This document shows, piece after piece, positions 26,020 through 36,365 of a stretch of 53,180 nucleotides of DNA (its first letter is position 1; each line of letters opens with the position of its first letter). Position numbers and translations under genes: made by a program. The DNA is from Fuerstiella sp. (GTDB lineage Bacteria; Planctomycetota; Planctomycetia; Planctomycetales; Planctomycetaceae). The notes beneath the pieces are model-generated. The model was not told the origin of the DNA and did not search any database. It saw only the letters and a program-made list of their open reading frames with translations. The stretch spans positions 1 to 53,180 of the forward strand of contig JAQWLN010000057.1 in the NCBI GenBank assembly GCA_029247265.1, given 5' to 3'.

Positions 26020-26895
26020 CTACGACGTGAGGACCTTCCAGCGTTCGTGATTTTCCTTCATCGCTGGCACGATGTCCTGCGGTACAGAACCTTCTTCCAG
26101 CAACGCCCATCCCGTGAATGATTCCGCTGTTGTGTCCTGCAGCAGTGGAAACAATTCTTCCCACGGATACTTGTTATTTCGCAGGTCGTGAATGTGGATA
26201 GTTCCCATCCTATTCTGCAACGACCGATAGTTTGCCGTGAGTCCATCGCCGGTAAGGTCTGTCGGATTACAGTTCCAGCACACCACGACATTCGGATCAT
26301 CGGCGATATCGAAAATTGTCTTCATGTGCGCGATTTCGCTGGTGCCTCGCCCATGAACTTCCACTCGAATCTGAATACCGTGCTCTCCAGCAAACCTGCC
26401 GACTTCGTTCAGCGAACGCCCGATCTGCTCCAGAGTCTGCTCGACGGAACGTTCTTTCGGCAGCCCGTTGGGACGCACCTTCACGCCCGTCCCACCGACA
26501 TCTTTGCATAGTCTGACAAACTGTTTCGTCTCGTCGATATTTTTCTTCAGCACCGCCGGATCCACCGCGTGATACTCGCACGCACTGCCTAGCCCAACCA
26601 GTTCGACATCGCTGTCTGCGAACTGTTTCCGCACTTCTGTTCGTCGGTTTGCATCGATCGTGATTTCGACGCCATGCTTATGAGTACTGCGAAGTTCGAC
26701 TCCGGCAAAGCCCGTTGCTGCGCAATTGCGGATGACTGTCGGCACATCCCATGCTTTACCCCAGTTGTATGTGACCAGTCCCAGCTTAAGCTTGCGGGCT
26801 GTAGCGGGTGTCGCAAAACCGGCGGAAAGAGCTGGCTGAGAAACGGCCGCAAGGGCAGCGGTTGCGGCAAGGAAGTCTCGTCGTCGGATTGTCAT
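26020..26895 (-). CDS. Exported sugar phosphate isomerase/epimerase-like TIM barrel
   Basis: This is a 291-residue protein with a Tat signal (MTIRRRDFLAATAALAAVSQ) and a xylose-isomerase-like TIM barrel. Barrel features include KLGLVTYNWGKAWDV at the first strand, GFAGVELRSTHKHGVE, TGVKVRPNG, IQIRVEVHGRG with a candidate metal-binding Glu/His pair, and IHIHDLRN. Such proteins occur in planctomycete carbohydrate pathways but individual reactions vary. ATG 26895 is preceded by AGGGAA and begins the Tat motif. A longer frame to 26982 lacks that logic. It ends a run of four minus-strand exported genes. The exact substrate cannot be given. Confidence 0.85.
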   Translation of the reverse strand: MTIRRRDFLAATAALAAVSQPALSAGFATPATARKLKLGLVTYNWGKAWDVPTVIRNCAATGFAGVELRSTHKHGVEITIDANRRTEVRKQFADSDVELVGLGSACEYHAVDPAVLKKNIDETKQFVRLCKDVGGTGVKVRPNGLPKERSVEQTLEQIGRSLNEVGRFAGEHGIQIRVEVHGRGTSEIAHMKTIFDIADDPNVVVCWNCNPTDLTGDGLTANYRSLQNRMGTIHIHDLRNNKYPWEELFPLLQDTTAESFTGWALLEEGSVPQDIVPAMKENHERWKVLTS

Positions 26896-26978
26896 AGGAT
26901 AATTCCCTGTTTGTGGTGAATGTGGTGCTGTTGAAGTTGCAGATGACGTCGCGATGATCGTACCAGAATGTTCAGGCA

Positions 26979-29402
26979 TCACTCAATTGGGTCGCCCTGT
27001 TTCGCAGTCACCCACACCGGCGTGGACCAGGCCACGTGACCGTGGGCTGCCATCAGATTGCCTGGCAGAACCGGGGCATCTCGTTCCTGTGTGACACGCC
27101 AGTAATACCAGTGCGTGCCCGTCGGTACGTCGGTATCTGTAAACTCGACACTGAAGTCGCGATCGTCGGATCCGGAAACACGATGTAGTTCAACTCCATT
27201 GCGAATGAGCGTCGCCGATGTGATCGGGCGTGTTCCAACCGCCGCTAACGTCAGACTAACCTGTGATTCGCTTACCGTAACCTCATCGCCCATGAACACG
27301 TCGTTGGCGCGGGAATCGATCAGGATCCGGGAACCATTCGTCGCGAAACAACGACGTTGCCACAGAGCGTCAAAGATAGCCGTGGCGGTCAGTTCTTCCG
27401 CATAGATCCCGGTTAACGCACCGCTTAATCCTGGTGCACGGCGATGAGAATCACCGCACGCAACGAAGCCCATTCGAGCCCCATTGTTCAATGGTTCATG
27501 GAACAGTTTCGGCACGCGAGCGATGTAGTTTCGCCATCCCGATGTCAGTTCCATGCCAACTTCGACGGCATGGCCCGACACTTTGAAGTTGTCGTGCTGT
27601 GTAAACGTCAGGCCTCCCGCCTTTTCAACGGCTGCATTCAGTCGGTTGATATCGTTGCCGACTTCCGGAAAACGAATGATCGGTCCACCCGTGGGCGGAT
27701 ACACCACGCTGCGATGGTTCGGAAACGACCGATTCTGATAGGGAGGCGTCCAGTTACCGGGATCATCATCTCGAGCACCCGCACGGCCCGGGATGCGAGA
27801 CGTCCATTCGTAACCGGGCAGAGCCAGAAAATCGGGCCGAGCATAGAAGCGGGCAAAGTCGTTGCTCAGCGCGTATTCGTATCCCGTCAATGGCGCGTCA
27901 TACAAAAAGTCGTTGTTGGTGAAGACGACAACGTCAAGCTTCGCGCGATCCCGCGCATAATGCATCAGTTCGTCGGGTTCTCCTTCGGCATCGCACGTCA
28001 GACCGCTATGACAGTGCATGTCAGCCCAGAACAGCTGGTATGATTTACCGGCAATCGTAATGTTCTGGCGCGGTGTCAGTTCCTCTCGAATCGGTAGATC
28101 GACAGGTTCCCAGCCGAGCCATTTTTCCTGTTGAAATTCGCTGGCATCTGTCAGGTTCAGATTCAGACATTCATAGATGCGTCTTGAATTGCGAGGCAGG
28201 CGCGAGGCGAGAACTCTGAAACGCCCGTCAGTGACTTCGTCCGAGTGTGGCAGGTGATAGTCGACGAGGCCATGATGCAGCAGAACTGGCTTCTCCCATC
28301 GTCCACTGTGCAGGCGGCGACCAACAAGTTCACCGACGACATTTGGGGTGCTGCCTTTGTGATTCGATTTTCGCTCCCACATTAACCAAATGTCATCTCC
28401 ATTTCTCAGCAGCATGGGTTGCGTCCGCTGACCCAGATAGCCGCCGGTCGCCACGACGCGAGGTTCGATCTGCCCCATCAACCCGTGGGTCAACTCAGCG
28501 GCCGTTGGGTCTCCGTCAGAGTCTGTCACCAGCTGCCATGCACCACCAACGCGGACCGCCGCCTGCAGAATGTGCCACTGGCTGATGACACCCGGCCCAC
28601 CAATCACATCCTGCTTGCTCAGCCACGCCACACACAATCCGTCGGAATTTGCAATCGCAGTTGGTTTCAGACAATGGCGTCCAGCGGGGGAAACCTGCTG
28701 CACAGGCCCGGGTTTTGGCAGCAGGCTTCGACTCTTGATCACGTAAATGCCGTCTTCATACGCATCCCAGAATACTGATGCAGTCCCGCGCTCGTCGGTT
28801 ACGACCGTTGACCGGTAGGCATCTGACTTGCCGTCAGACACTTTAAGCGATGTGCTCCAGACTCCTTTGTCAAAAACGCGAGCCACGATCCGGAAGCCCT
28901 CGCTGGTTTTCTGACTCCATGTGGCCATCACTCTGCCGTCATGAGTCGTGGCGGCCGTGGGGTAAATGGCATCTGACTCGGTGGCTGAAAGGTTGACCGT
29001 TGATTTCCACTTTTCGTTACGATACTCGCGAGCACGAATCTGCCACCCCGCGTCGGATCGCGCTGACCAGATCACGCAGACAGAACCATGTCGCCCTGCA
29101 ACAACAGTGGGAGGACCGGCGATTTCTTCGTTGTTGCTGATGGTTGTCACCGGTTGCGACGTGCCGTCTGCAGAAAACTGACGGACGTCAATGCGGTCGT
29201 GCCCTGCGGAATATGTATGCCACGCGACCCACATGCTACCCGTCGAAGTCACCACCGCGCCGGGATGTGACTGGTACGCAGATTGATCTTCGTTCATCAC
29301 GAAATCTTCTGTCGCACCAGTCGCGTGACCGATGGAAAGGCCTGCCACCAGGGCTGCACACATTGGAAGATTGAATCGATGAACGAATCGGATTCGGAGC
29401 AT
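26979..29402 (-). CDS. Exported propeller plus DUF3604/PHP-like metallohydrolase domain protein
   Basis: This is about 807 residues. The signal peptide (LPMCAALVAGLSIGHATGA) is followed by a beta-propeller of about 400 residues with repeats like VAWHTYSAGHDRIDVRQF, VIWSARSDAGWQIRAREY and ATWSQKTSEGFRIVARVF. From about residue 440 there is a DUF3604 domain, related to PHP phosphoesterases: LFWADMHCHSGLTCDAEGEP (metal-binding His), DVVVFTNND, FTQHDNFK, and GFVACGDSHRRAPG with the last metal ligands. A small beta domain ends the protein. The PHP-like part suggests metal-dependent hydrolysis of a phosphoester or similar bond; the substrate is unknown. It lies 63 nt from the giant gene upstream. 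Confidence 0.8.
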   Translation of the reverse strand: MLRIRFVHRFNLPMCAALVAGLSIGHATGATEDFVMNEDQSAYQSHPGAVVTSTGSMWVAWHTYSAGHDRIDVRQFSADGTSQPVTTISNNEEIAGPPTVVAGRHGSVCVIWSARSDAGWQIRAREYRNEKWKSTVNLSATESDAIYPTAATTHDGRVMATWSQKTSEGFRIVARVFDKGVWSTSLKVSDGKSDAYRSTVVTDERGTASVFWDAYEDGIYVIKSRSLLPKPGPVQQVSPAGRHCLKPTAIANSDGLCVAWLSKQDVIGGPGVISQWHILQAAVRVGGAWQLVTDSDGDPTAAELTHGLMGQIEPRVVATGGYLGQRTQPMLLRNGDDIWLMWERKSNHKGSTPNVVGELVGRRLHSGRWEKPVLLHHGLVDYHLPHSDEVTDGRFRVLASRLPRNSRRIYECLNLNLTDASEFQQEKWLGWEPVDLPIREELTPRQNITIAGKSYQLFWADMHCHSGLTCDAEGEPDELMHYARDRAKLDVVVFTNNDFLYDAPLTGYEYALSNDFARFYARPDFLALPGYEWTSRIPGRAGARDDDPGNWTPPYQNRSFPNHRSVVYPPTGGPIIRFPEVGNDINRLNAAVEKAGGLTFTQHDNFKVSGHAVEVGMELTSGWRNYIARVPKLFHEPLNNGARMGFVACGDSHRRAPGLSGALTGIYAEELTATAIFDALWQRRCFATNGSRILIDSRANDVFMGDEVTVSESQVSLTLAAVGTRPITSATLIRNGVELHRVSGSDDRDFSVEFTDTDVPTGTHWYYWRVTQERDAPVLPGNLMAAHGHVAWSTPVWVTAKQGDPIE

Positions 29403-29465
29403 GATCAGGTGTCCTGAGCGGGTTTCACGGACTGTCCATTCATGAATCTCAGTTTCTGCGGGCAT

Positions 29466-32400
29466 TCATTCCGTTAAGAGATTATTCGCCCGGGAGCGTA
29501 TTTGTTCGACGCTGTGTTCCAGCAGCGATTGACGTTCCTGCGGCTGCAGCACCAGCTTGTTCTGCCGCAGCAACGTCGTCAATGCTGCGGCTCGTTCATT
29601 CGTGCGCAGCAGGCCTTCTATGGCAAGGAAGCGATTGCGACCTTCAAGATAGCTGAGCGATGTTGTCAGAGCGACTATGACTTCCGTTGATTCAACGTCC
29701 ACAAGACCACTCACGGCGCCCATTTGAAGTTCAGGATTTGTGCCTTTGGTCAGATATTTCAACAAGTGTGGAACGGCGTCCTCTTCGTCCATCAAAGCGA
29801 CCATCCGCAGGGCGTCGTACCGTGTACCGGCTCGAACCTGGTCATCGTGGGCCATTGCAGCAGACAGTTGTAACATGGCAGGCCAGCGTGCATTGACCAC
29901 AGGCAAGCCGTCGAGAATCTCGGACAGGCGTCGCTTCGGCCAGAAGCCAAGCTGTGATGCGCCGTTAACAAGTCCGCCGCCAATCACCACAGCCTGCCAG
30001 TCGCGCAGAGAACTGCCTGCTGCGGGGACGCTGGTTTCCAGAACGTCACGGATCTCGCCGCCGTCGTTGCGTTTTCCTACAGCGATGGCGACTCGCCACA
30101 GCCACGGGATGCGTTGGTATTCGTTGTCGACATCACCGGTTTTGATTCCCGCAGCCAACAACGAAATAATACCGGGACCCATGCCAGGTCGCTGGTCGAT
30201 CACTTTCTGGCGGCGTGCCACAGGCTGAGATTCGTCCAGCAGGAAGGGAGTGATCTCCGGCGGATACCGGGGCAACGGTGTTTCCGTGAGACTGGCTGCC
30301 GCAAACCCAGGTTGCATTCCGACCGGAACCAGTCGCACTTCGCGCAGATCAAACAGCGCCTGTTTTACCGGACCATCCGGACGAACGATGATGGCCTGGC
30401 CGCCGGAGTTCAGCCGCGTCGTTCCGATTTTCTGTTGTCGGTATCGATCCCATCCTCCCGTTTCTGCAACTGTACCACTGACCGGTTCAGCGATGCCGTC
30501 GATGCGAAACTGATTGCCAGCTGCCGCCGTGGCGCAGGCTGCGTCGATATAGATGTCGTACTTGCCGGACTTTGGCAGCCGCACTTTCCAGGTTGCCGAA
30601 TCCTCCTGGTGATGCCAATAGCCGATATTGGCAAACGGTGCTTCAAAGGTAATATCGCTTCCGCGAAGCTCAGCAGAAACAGCCGTCAGCAACAGACGGT
30701 CCTGTTCATCCGGGGTGATCGTTTTTGGTTCATTTCCTGGCAGGTGCTTGGGAGGCGCTTCGAAGCTTGCCAGATAGGCAATCACGTCGCTGAAATCCTG
30801 AGCCGACATGTCGCGCTCCAGTCCTTCCGGCATCACAGAACGTTCCGACGAACGAAACTCCTCAAGTTCGCTTCGCGGAATCAGGTGCTCCTTCCCGCCG
30901 GCCTCACGCAGAAGTATCGAATCTACGGATTCTTTGACAATCATGCCGGAAGCCGTTCGTCCGTCGACTGTCACGGCGGTCCACGCCACATAGCGAGCAT
31001 CGACTTCTTTGTTGGGATCAAGGATTGTCGTCAGCAGCCAGCGCGGGTCGCGATTCGTCAGCGCCAGCAAGTCAGGGCCAACGACGTGACCATGGTCTTC
31101 AAGCTTGTGGCATGTGGAACATCGTTTCTTAAAAACGTCCCGGCCACGAGGTGCGTTGCCGTTCATGCTGATCACATCGTCCAACGACTTCAGCACCGCT
31201 GCACGACTCGACGTGCCGGAGGCATTGAATACTCGTTCGGCGGCAGTGCGCACATCCGCATTGGTACTCGACAGCAGTTTACTGTGTCGTGCGGCGTCCA
31301 GGATTTCAGGCCGAATTCTGCCTGATTCGATGGCTGACAGCAGTTCCAGCATGCTGCTGTTTCGGCTCATCAGTTCATCAGCAATCGCCAGACGCGATTC
31401 CGCTCCGACGGCCGCATAGGCGTTCAATAACATCGGAGTGGTGCCACTGGCTGCAGTACTGGACAGGGCCGTGATGGCGGCTCGTTGAATGGCGCCTGAA
31501 TGTCGTGCTGATATCAGTGAGGCAGTGGCTTCAGCACGTTGCGCTGGCCGGAACGTTTCACGACTTGTGTCGTCGTTAACAACTCGCGTTGTCATCAGAC
31601 CATAACTTCGCCCCAACAGGCTGAGAGCTGCCATTTGCACGTCATCCGGCTCATTGGCGTTGGTAATTGTGTCCATGGCCTTCTTATGCAGCTCGCGCAG
31701 GTGTTGAGCCGTGGAAGAGGTGAGCTGTAGCTGAGCCGTCGCCGGCCGCGAGTCCAGGCCGTCCAAAGCTGCGGCCAGAAGTGCTGCGGCTTCGTGTGAT
31801 AGCGATCCATTGTCGAAATTCTGCAGACACACCTGCAACGCTCGCTCGACCGCGGCCGAATCTCCCACACGAACGGCCAGCAACAAAAGGTTGCGGCGAA
31901 TGTTATTCGTTTGTTCAGCAGCAGGGCGACCCAGATAGGCATTCAGAACCGAATTGATGTTGTCTGCACTCACGGAGTTCAGAGCTGCCGAGCGCACATA
32001 TGGGTCGGGTTCTGCCGCGCTGATCAGTGTGCTTAATATTGCGGCGGCGCCCGGAACGGCTTGCCCCGGTCTTCTATTTGCGCCGATTGAAAGAGCTACC
32101 TGGCGTCGTACCCGGACGCTGTCGGCGTGTGCCAGCGCAGCAAATCGGGACTGCAGTTCTGCATCGTTTTTCAGTAAACGTTCGGCAAGTTGCACGGCGA
32201 AACGCACGACTTCGGGTATGTCTGAGTCCAACGCTTTCGCAACATCAGTCGGAAGCAATTGCCCCAGTCCGTCCAACGCCGCCAGAGCCTGGATTTGTGC
32301 CGCGGGCCGGTCCGATTTTTCAGCGACCATTCGGATTTTCGGAGCGATGGATTTCACCGACCGCCAGACCAGCATCTGATGGGCAAGATCGCGAATCGTT

Positions 32401-35063
32401 CCGTTGGCAGAATCCAGTTGTTCTGCAAGTGCGTTTTCAGGCAGGCCGCTGAGGACTGGAATTAAGTCCTGCTTAACTGCGGGCTTTGGACCCTCGCTGC
32501 TTTGTTTGGGCACGACACGATAAATCCGTCCACGTCGTTTTCCGGCAAACACGTCCAGTTCTGCCAGCGTCGATTGAGGAATCCATCGTGAATGTTCGAT
32601 TACGTAGCGGTACATGTCCACCACCCATAGTGCGCCGTCCGGACCCGTCCGTGTCTGTACCGGACGAAACCAGCGATCGGTGGAGCTTAGAAATTCCATC
32701 GATTCTTCACCGGCGCCACGCATACCTGTGAATCCATGACCGTTGCGTGACAGATTAATTCGGTGCACCGACTGATGCACCGGCTCGCACGTGAATGCGT
32801 CGTCCGTGAACTCGGCACCCAGCAGCGAATCGCGATAAATGCCCAGTCCGCACGCCGACGTTGCACGTCCCGGTGCGCCGGAAAGTTCGAAAGTAACCAG
32901 ACTTTCGGGAGGATAAAGCGAATGTGCAGCAGTGTCTGCCACCAGTCCCGGCGGAGACGATAGAGTGGTAAAGGAATTTTGCTGCGCGTACCCGTGGTCA
33001 GATGGGATCGCTCGCAGCAGCGTTCCGTTTGAGCAACCAAACCAGTCGCCCCAGTCGTTACGGTCGCGGCCCTGCTGAGTTCTACCGGATATCGGTTCGA
33101 TGGCTCCTGTGTCCGCGTTCATGCGAAAGTCACGGTTGCTGCAATTGACGGTTTGCCCCGTCAGGTGACTCTTGATCGTGCCGCCGAACAGTCCGCATGA
33201 ACCGTAGATCCAGTTGTCCAGTCCCCAGCGCAGGCTGTTGACTCTGGCCTGAGCGTTGCGGATTTCGAAGCCGGAAAACAGCTTTCGTGTAACGTCCGCG
33301 ATTCCGTCGCCGTCTTTGTCGCGGGCGAACAGAATGTCAGGCGCGTCGCAGATCAGCAGTCCGTCGCGCCACACCTTGACGTCGGTTGGAAACCGCAGGC
33401 CGTCCACAAACGTTTTTGCTTCTTCGAAATAGCCATCACCGTCGGAATCCCGCAGCCACCGAACTCGACTTGTCTGCTCGAACTCCTCATACATGTCTCG
33501 GCCGTAGTCACTCATTTCGGCGACCCACAATCGTCCATCGGGACCAAAGTCGATGGCCACGGGATCGGTCACCTGGGGCTCTGCTGCTGCCAGGCGAACT
33601 TCAAGACTGTCGTGAGTCTTCATGCATCGCAGCGAATCTTCCGGCGTCTTCGGTGCGACTCCCTGAGTGCCTTTGGGCACATGAAAGGCATCCGGTACCT
33701 GACGATGGACCTCGTCAATAATCAACTTCTCCAGGCCCGCCTGCAGCGTTGTCGGCAGTGCGAAGTAGGGCACTTCGGCACCGCCACCGTACCCTCCTTC
33801 TGCCACCAGTCGCTCTGACGGAATGTAGCAGCCAAAGTCATTGCTGTAGGCGTTCAGCCAGAACCGTTCCTGATCGATTTCGGACTTCAGTCGCAGTGCA
33901 TAGTCCACACACACCTCGCCAGCCAGGAAGTTCATGCAGAAACTGTCACCAAAGGACCAGGTTTGAATGGGATAAGCGATTTCAGAAATCAGCTTTTCTC
34001 CGCGATCCAGTCGTGCCAGCTGTGTTGTGGCGTTGTAACGGTCGGTGGCGCGCCCTTTGCCGGTTTGTTCGATCAATCGTTCCCGAGTCGGCAGTTCATT
34101 CAGAGGCAGGGCGATCGTTTGCTGTAGTGCTGTGGGTTTGCCGGAAATGCGTTTCAAACGACCACCCAACAGACGTTCAACCTCGGTGGCAATTTCAACA
34201 CCCTGCTGTTCGGCCGCTGCAACATTGTCGCCCGGGTCGCCGCTGATTCGACTGACGGGGTTCTGATCAGAACCGGCTCCAATGGATACCAGGCCGACGC
34301 AGTCCGGGAAACGTCGTTCAATCATGGCGGCCGCGTGTCCCGCCCAGTCTCCACTGACTTTATTGAAGGACAATGTCACGCAATGACAGGCATACGAAAC
34401 GTAAATCGCTCTTGGATGGCCGGTCTTGACGTCGCGGACAACCAGCACTGGCAAATCGTGATCAACCGGACCGCCGGCGGTACGACGGTTCTTGGCAAAG
34501 CCGGCCTGTCCGACAGCCCATTCCAGTTGCGCCGGCGAACGTCCATCAATCGCCTTGCGGGCCGCCAGCGTAATGTGATCCGTCAGTTCCTGCGTGTAAC
34601 GGTCAATGTGTTTCTGGTGGTCTGCTGAAATTGCTGTGCTGAAAATGTTGTCACTGGCGCCATTGACCTTTGGGGTGCAGTGTGAATGTGAGAACGTCAG
34701 AGCAAGATTCTGTCGCGGAAGCTGGTGTGATTCCTGCAGACGCCGGCCCACTTCATCCACCATCGAAGTTCGCACACCCAGGCTGTCCAGAGTTACCAGA
34801 ACCAGCGGCGCCTGATCACCATGTGAAATGGCGAGGGCTCGCGCGAAAATCCGTTGCGACACGGTTTCCGTTTCTTGGCGACGATTGCCGAAGCCGTTCA
34901 GCCGGATCGGATAGTCCGGAGTAACGTCTACAACAGCGACACCGACGTTGTATTGATCAGCCGGCTGAGCCAGAACGGAGTTGCCTGTGAATACCGATAG
35001 TGACAACAAAAAGAATATGCTGAACAGTTGATGACAACAGGCCGTCTTTGACAGGACCATCAT
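29466..35063 (-). CDS. Giant ceramidase-like / PVC dehydrogenase / cytochrome c / CBM fusion
   Basis: This is an exported protein of about 1865 residues. The signal peptide ends near NSVLAQPAD. Residues about 35-450 resemble the N-terminal domain of neutral/alkaline ceramidase (VGVAVVDVTPDYPIRLNG, LTFSHSHCTPKV, IYVSYACHCVTL, GAGSDQNP). Residues about 480-850 form a PVC-type membrane-bound dehydrogenase propeller (VAIDFGPDGRLWVAEMSDYG, WLRDSDGDGYFEEAKTF). HEAT-like helices follow to about 1290. Then comes a cytochrome c domain with RCSTCHKLEDHG at about 1312 and VGPDLLALTNRD. Then come a beta domain like CBM6/35 (about 1450-1580: ATWKVRLPKSGKYDIYID) and further HEAT-like repeats. The parts usually occur as separate proteins. 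GGAAAG lies before ATG 35063. Confidence 0.85.
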   Translation of the reverse strand: MMVLSKTACCHQLFSIFFLLSLSVFTGNSVLAQPADQYNVGVAVVDVTPDYPIRLNGFGNRRQETETVSQRIFARALAISHGDQAPLVLVTLDSLGVRTSMVDEVGRRLQESHQLPRQNLALTFSHSHCTPKVNGASDNIFSTAISADHQKHIDRYTQELTDHITLAARKAIDGRSPAQLEWAVGQAGFAKNRRTAGGPVDHDLPVLVVRDVKTGHPRAIYVSYACHCVTLSFNKVSGDWAGHAAAMIERRFPDCVGLVSIGAGSDQNPVSRISGDPGDNVAAAEQQGVEIATEVERLLGGRLKRISGKPTALQQTIALPLNELPTRERLIEQTGKGRATDRYNATTQLARLDRGEKLISEIAYPIQTWSFGDSFCMNFLAGEVCVDYALRLKSEIDQERFWLNAYSNDFGCYIPSERLVAEGGYGGGAEVPYFALPTTLQAGLEKLIIDEVHRQVPDAFHVPKGTQGVAPKTPEDSLRCMKTHDSLEVRLAAAEPQVTDPVAIDFGPDGRLWVAEMSDYGRDMYEEFEQTSRVRWLRDSDGDGYFEEAKTFVDGLRFPTDVKVWRDGLLICDAPDILFARDKDGDGIADVTRKLFSGFEIRNAQARVNSLRWGLDNWIYGSCGLFGGTIKSHLTGQTVNCSNRDFRMNADTGAIEPISGRTQQGRDRNDWGDWFGCSNGTLLRAIPSDHGYAQQNSFTTLSSPPGLVADTAAHSLYPPESLVTFELSGAPGRATSACGLGIYRDSLLGAEFTDDAFTCEPVHQSVHRINLSRNGHGFTGMRGAGEESMEFLSSTDRWFRPVQTRTGPDGALWVVDMYRYVIEHSRWIPQSTLAELDVFAGKRRGRIYRVVPKQSSEGPKPAVKQDLIPVLSGLPENALAEQLDSANGTIRDLAHQMLVWRSVKSIAPKIRMVAEKSDRPAAQIQALAALDGLGQLLPTDVAKALDSDIPEVVRFAVQLAERLLKNDAELQSRFAALAHADSVRVRRQVALSIGANRRPGQAVPGAAAILSTLISAAEPDPYVRSAALNSVSADNINSVLNAYLGRPAAEQTNNIRRNLLLLAVRVGDSAAVERALQVCLQNFDNGSLSHEAAALLAAALDGLDSRPATAQLQLTSSTAQHLRELHKKAMDTITNANEPDDVQMAALSLLGRSYGLMTTRVVNDDTSRETFRPAQRAEATASLISARHSGAIQRAAITALSSTAASGTTPMLLNAYAAVGAESRLAIADELMSRNSSMLELLSAIESGRIRPEILDAARHSKLLSSTNADVRTAAERVFNASGTSSRAAVLKSLDDVISMNGNAPRGRDVFKKRCSTCHKLEDHGHVVGPDLLALTNRDPRWLLTTILDPNKEVDARYVAWTAVTVDGRTASGMIVKESVDSILLREAGGKEHLIPRSELEEFRSSERSVMPEGLERDMSAQDFSDVIAYLASFEAPPKHLPGNEPKTITPDEQDRLLLTAVSAELRGSDITFEAPFANIGYWHHQEDSATWKVRLPKSGKYDIYIDAACATAAAGNQFRIDGIAEPVSGTVAETGGWDRYRQQKIGTTRLNSGGQAIIVRPDGPVKQALFDLREVRLVPVGMQPGFAAASLTETPLPRYPPEITPFLLDESQPVARRQKVIDQRPGMGPGIISLLAAGIKTGDVDNEYQRIPWLWRVAIAVGKRNDGGEIRDVLETSVPAAGSSLRDWQAVVIGGGLVNGASQLGFWPKRRLSEILDGLPVVNARWPAMLQLSAAMAHDDQVRAGTRYDALRMVALMDEEDAVPHLLKYLTKGTNPELQMGAVSGLVDVESTEVIVALTTSLSYLEGRNRFLAIEGLLRTNERAAALTTLLRQNKLVLQPQERQSLLEHSVEQIRSRANNLLTE

Positions 35064-35175
35064 GGGGTGAGTCTTTCCATCTGACGACGAACGGGCCAGC
35101 GAGAGATCCGCTCGAAAGTGCACATCTGTTCCGATTTCGCTCTGACCGTGGTCAGACGTATTCTGATCTGTCTGC

Positions 35176-36087
35176 TTACTGTCGATCCGCAGCTTCGGCC
35201 AGGCCCCGAAGCTGTAGCCATTCCCCTGCGCGAGCGGGCCATGTGCCGATTTGCGATCCGGCGACGGCTCTCATGCCATATCCGTGGCCACCGTTTTCGT
35301 AGACGTGCAGTTCGGCAGGGATATTGTGTCGTTTCAAGCCGGCGTAGATCAGCACGCTGCCCAGTGCCGACGACCGGTCGTCGTGGGTGTGCACGATGAA
35401 TGCCGGTGGCGACGTCTTTGACGGTTTGATTTCCGGCAATAGGTCATCGGTCGACTGATCGAAGACGTTCCATGGATAAATCAGCAGCGAAAAATCGGGC
35501 GAGCAATCCTGCTCATCTGTCGCATCCATGGCCTCATACGCCGGTTGTCCTTCAGCGGTATGCAGAATGGAACCAACCTGACCGCCTGCCGAAAACGCCA
35601 GCACACCCACTCGATCAACATTCACATTCCATTGGGCGGCTCGCGTACGAATGATTCGCAGAGCACGCTGAGCATCCTGTAAGGGACGGCGCCACGCTGG
35701 TTCCGTTTTGGGCGTCACTTCATTGGTGCGATATCGCAGGACAAACGTTGAGATGCCAAATTTGTTCAGCCACGGGGCGGCTTCAGATCCCTCCTTGTCC
35801 GGCACGACTTTTCCAAACCCGCCACCCGGCAACACAAGAATGGCTGTTCCGTTGGGCTTGTCGGCCGAAAACACGTCGATACTCGGGCGACGAATTTTGA
35901 TTGTCCGAGTGACCGGCGGAATTTCGCCCGCCCGATTCGGCTGGTTGGTACCTTCGTCCAGCGATGTCTCGCCGGGGGCATGGCCGGGCCACACCATCAC
36001 TCGAGCATTTTCGGCTGCGTCAACATGTGTTGACAGGACAAAAATCGCGAGAGTTGCAAAACAATTAACCGCTGTCTGGTAACGCAT
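35176..36087 (-). CDS. Secreted alpha/beta-hydrolase esterase
   Basis: This 303-residue protein has a signal peptide (CFATLAIFVLSTHVDAAE). It is an alpha/beta hydrolase of the acetyl-xylan esterase/BD-FAE type. The oxyanion segment is LVLPGGGF (85-91). The nucleophile is S166 in AFSAGGQ, the acid Asp probably lies in VHTHDDRSS, and the His in NGGHGYGM near the end. Such enzymes remove acetyl or similar groups from plant and algal polysaccharides. It is the first gene of the minus-strand run that continues into the giant fusion (112 nt), DUF3604 and isomerase genes. Confidence 0.85.
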   Translation of the reverse strand: MRYQTAVNCFATLAIFVLSTHVDAAENARVMVWPGHAPGETSLDEGTNQPNRAGEIPPVTRTIKIRRPSIDVFSADKPNGTAILVLPGGGFGKVVPDKEGSEAAPWLNKFGISTFVLRYRTNEVTPKTEPAWRRPLQDAQRALRIIRTRAAQWNVNVDRVGVLAFSAGGQVGSILHTAEGQPAYEAMDATDEQDCSPDFSLLIYPWNVFDQSTDDLLPEIKPSKTSPPAFIVHTHDDRSSALGSVLIYAGLKRHNIPAELHVYENGGHGYGMRAVAGSQIGTWPARAGEWLQLRGLAEAADRQ

Positions 36088-36365
36088 TATGAAGTCTCCG
36101 CTGGGAAAGCACGGCTGGTGCTGACATATCTTGAGTACTGACTATAACCGAACGCCCGCATGAAATCAGCTGGCAGATCGATATCCCGACAGTCCGCAAT
36201 GGTTTGCTGACTTCCAGTAGGTTGGTTGTCAGATCCTGTGCACTGAATGCAGGGGTCGGAAATGGACTCTTAGTACCGCAGTTCATAGCTGGCAGGTTGT
36301 TATGGTTTGTAACCATGTGGCCGGCATCAATATGACCTGCCATGCCAAACAACAAGGGGCAGATT

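Noticed and set aside
30114-31325. 403-codon open frame on the plus strand inside the giant fusion gene
   Set aside because: It is antisense to a gene with strong domain evidence. The translation is rich in His, Arg and Cys without any domain, typical of a shadow frame in GC-rich DNA.
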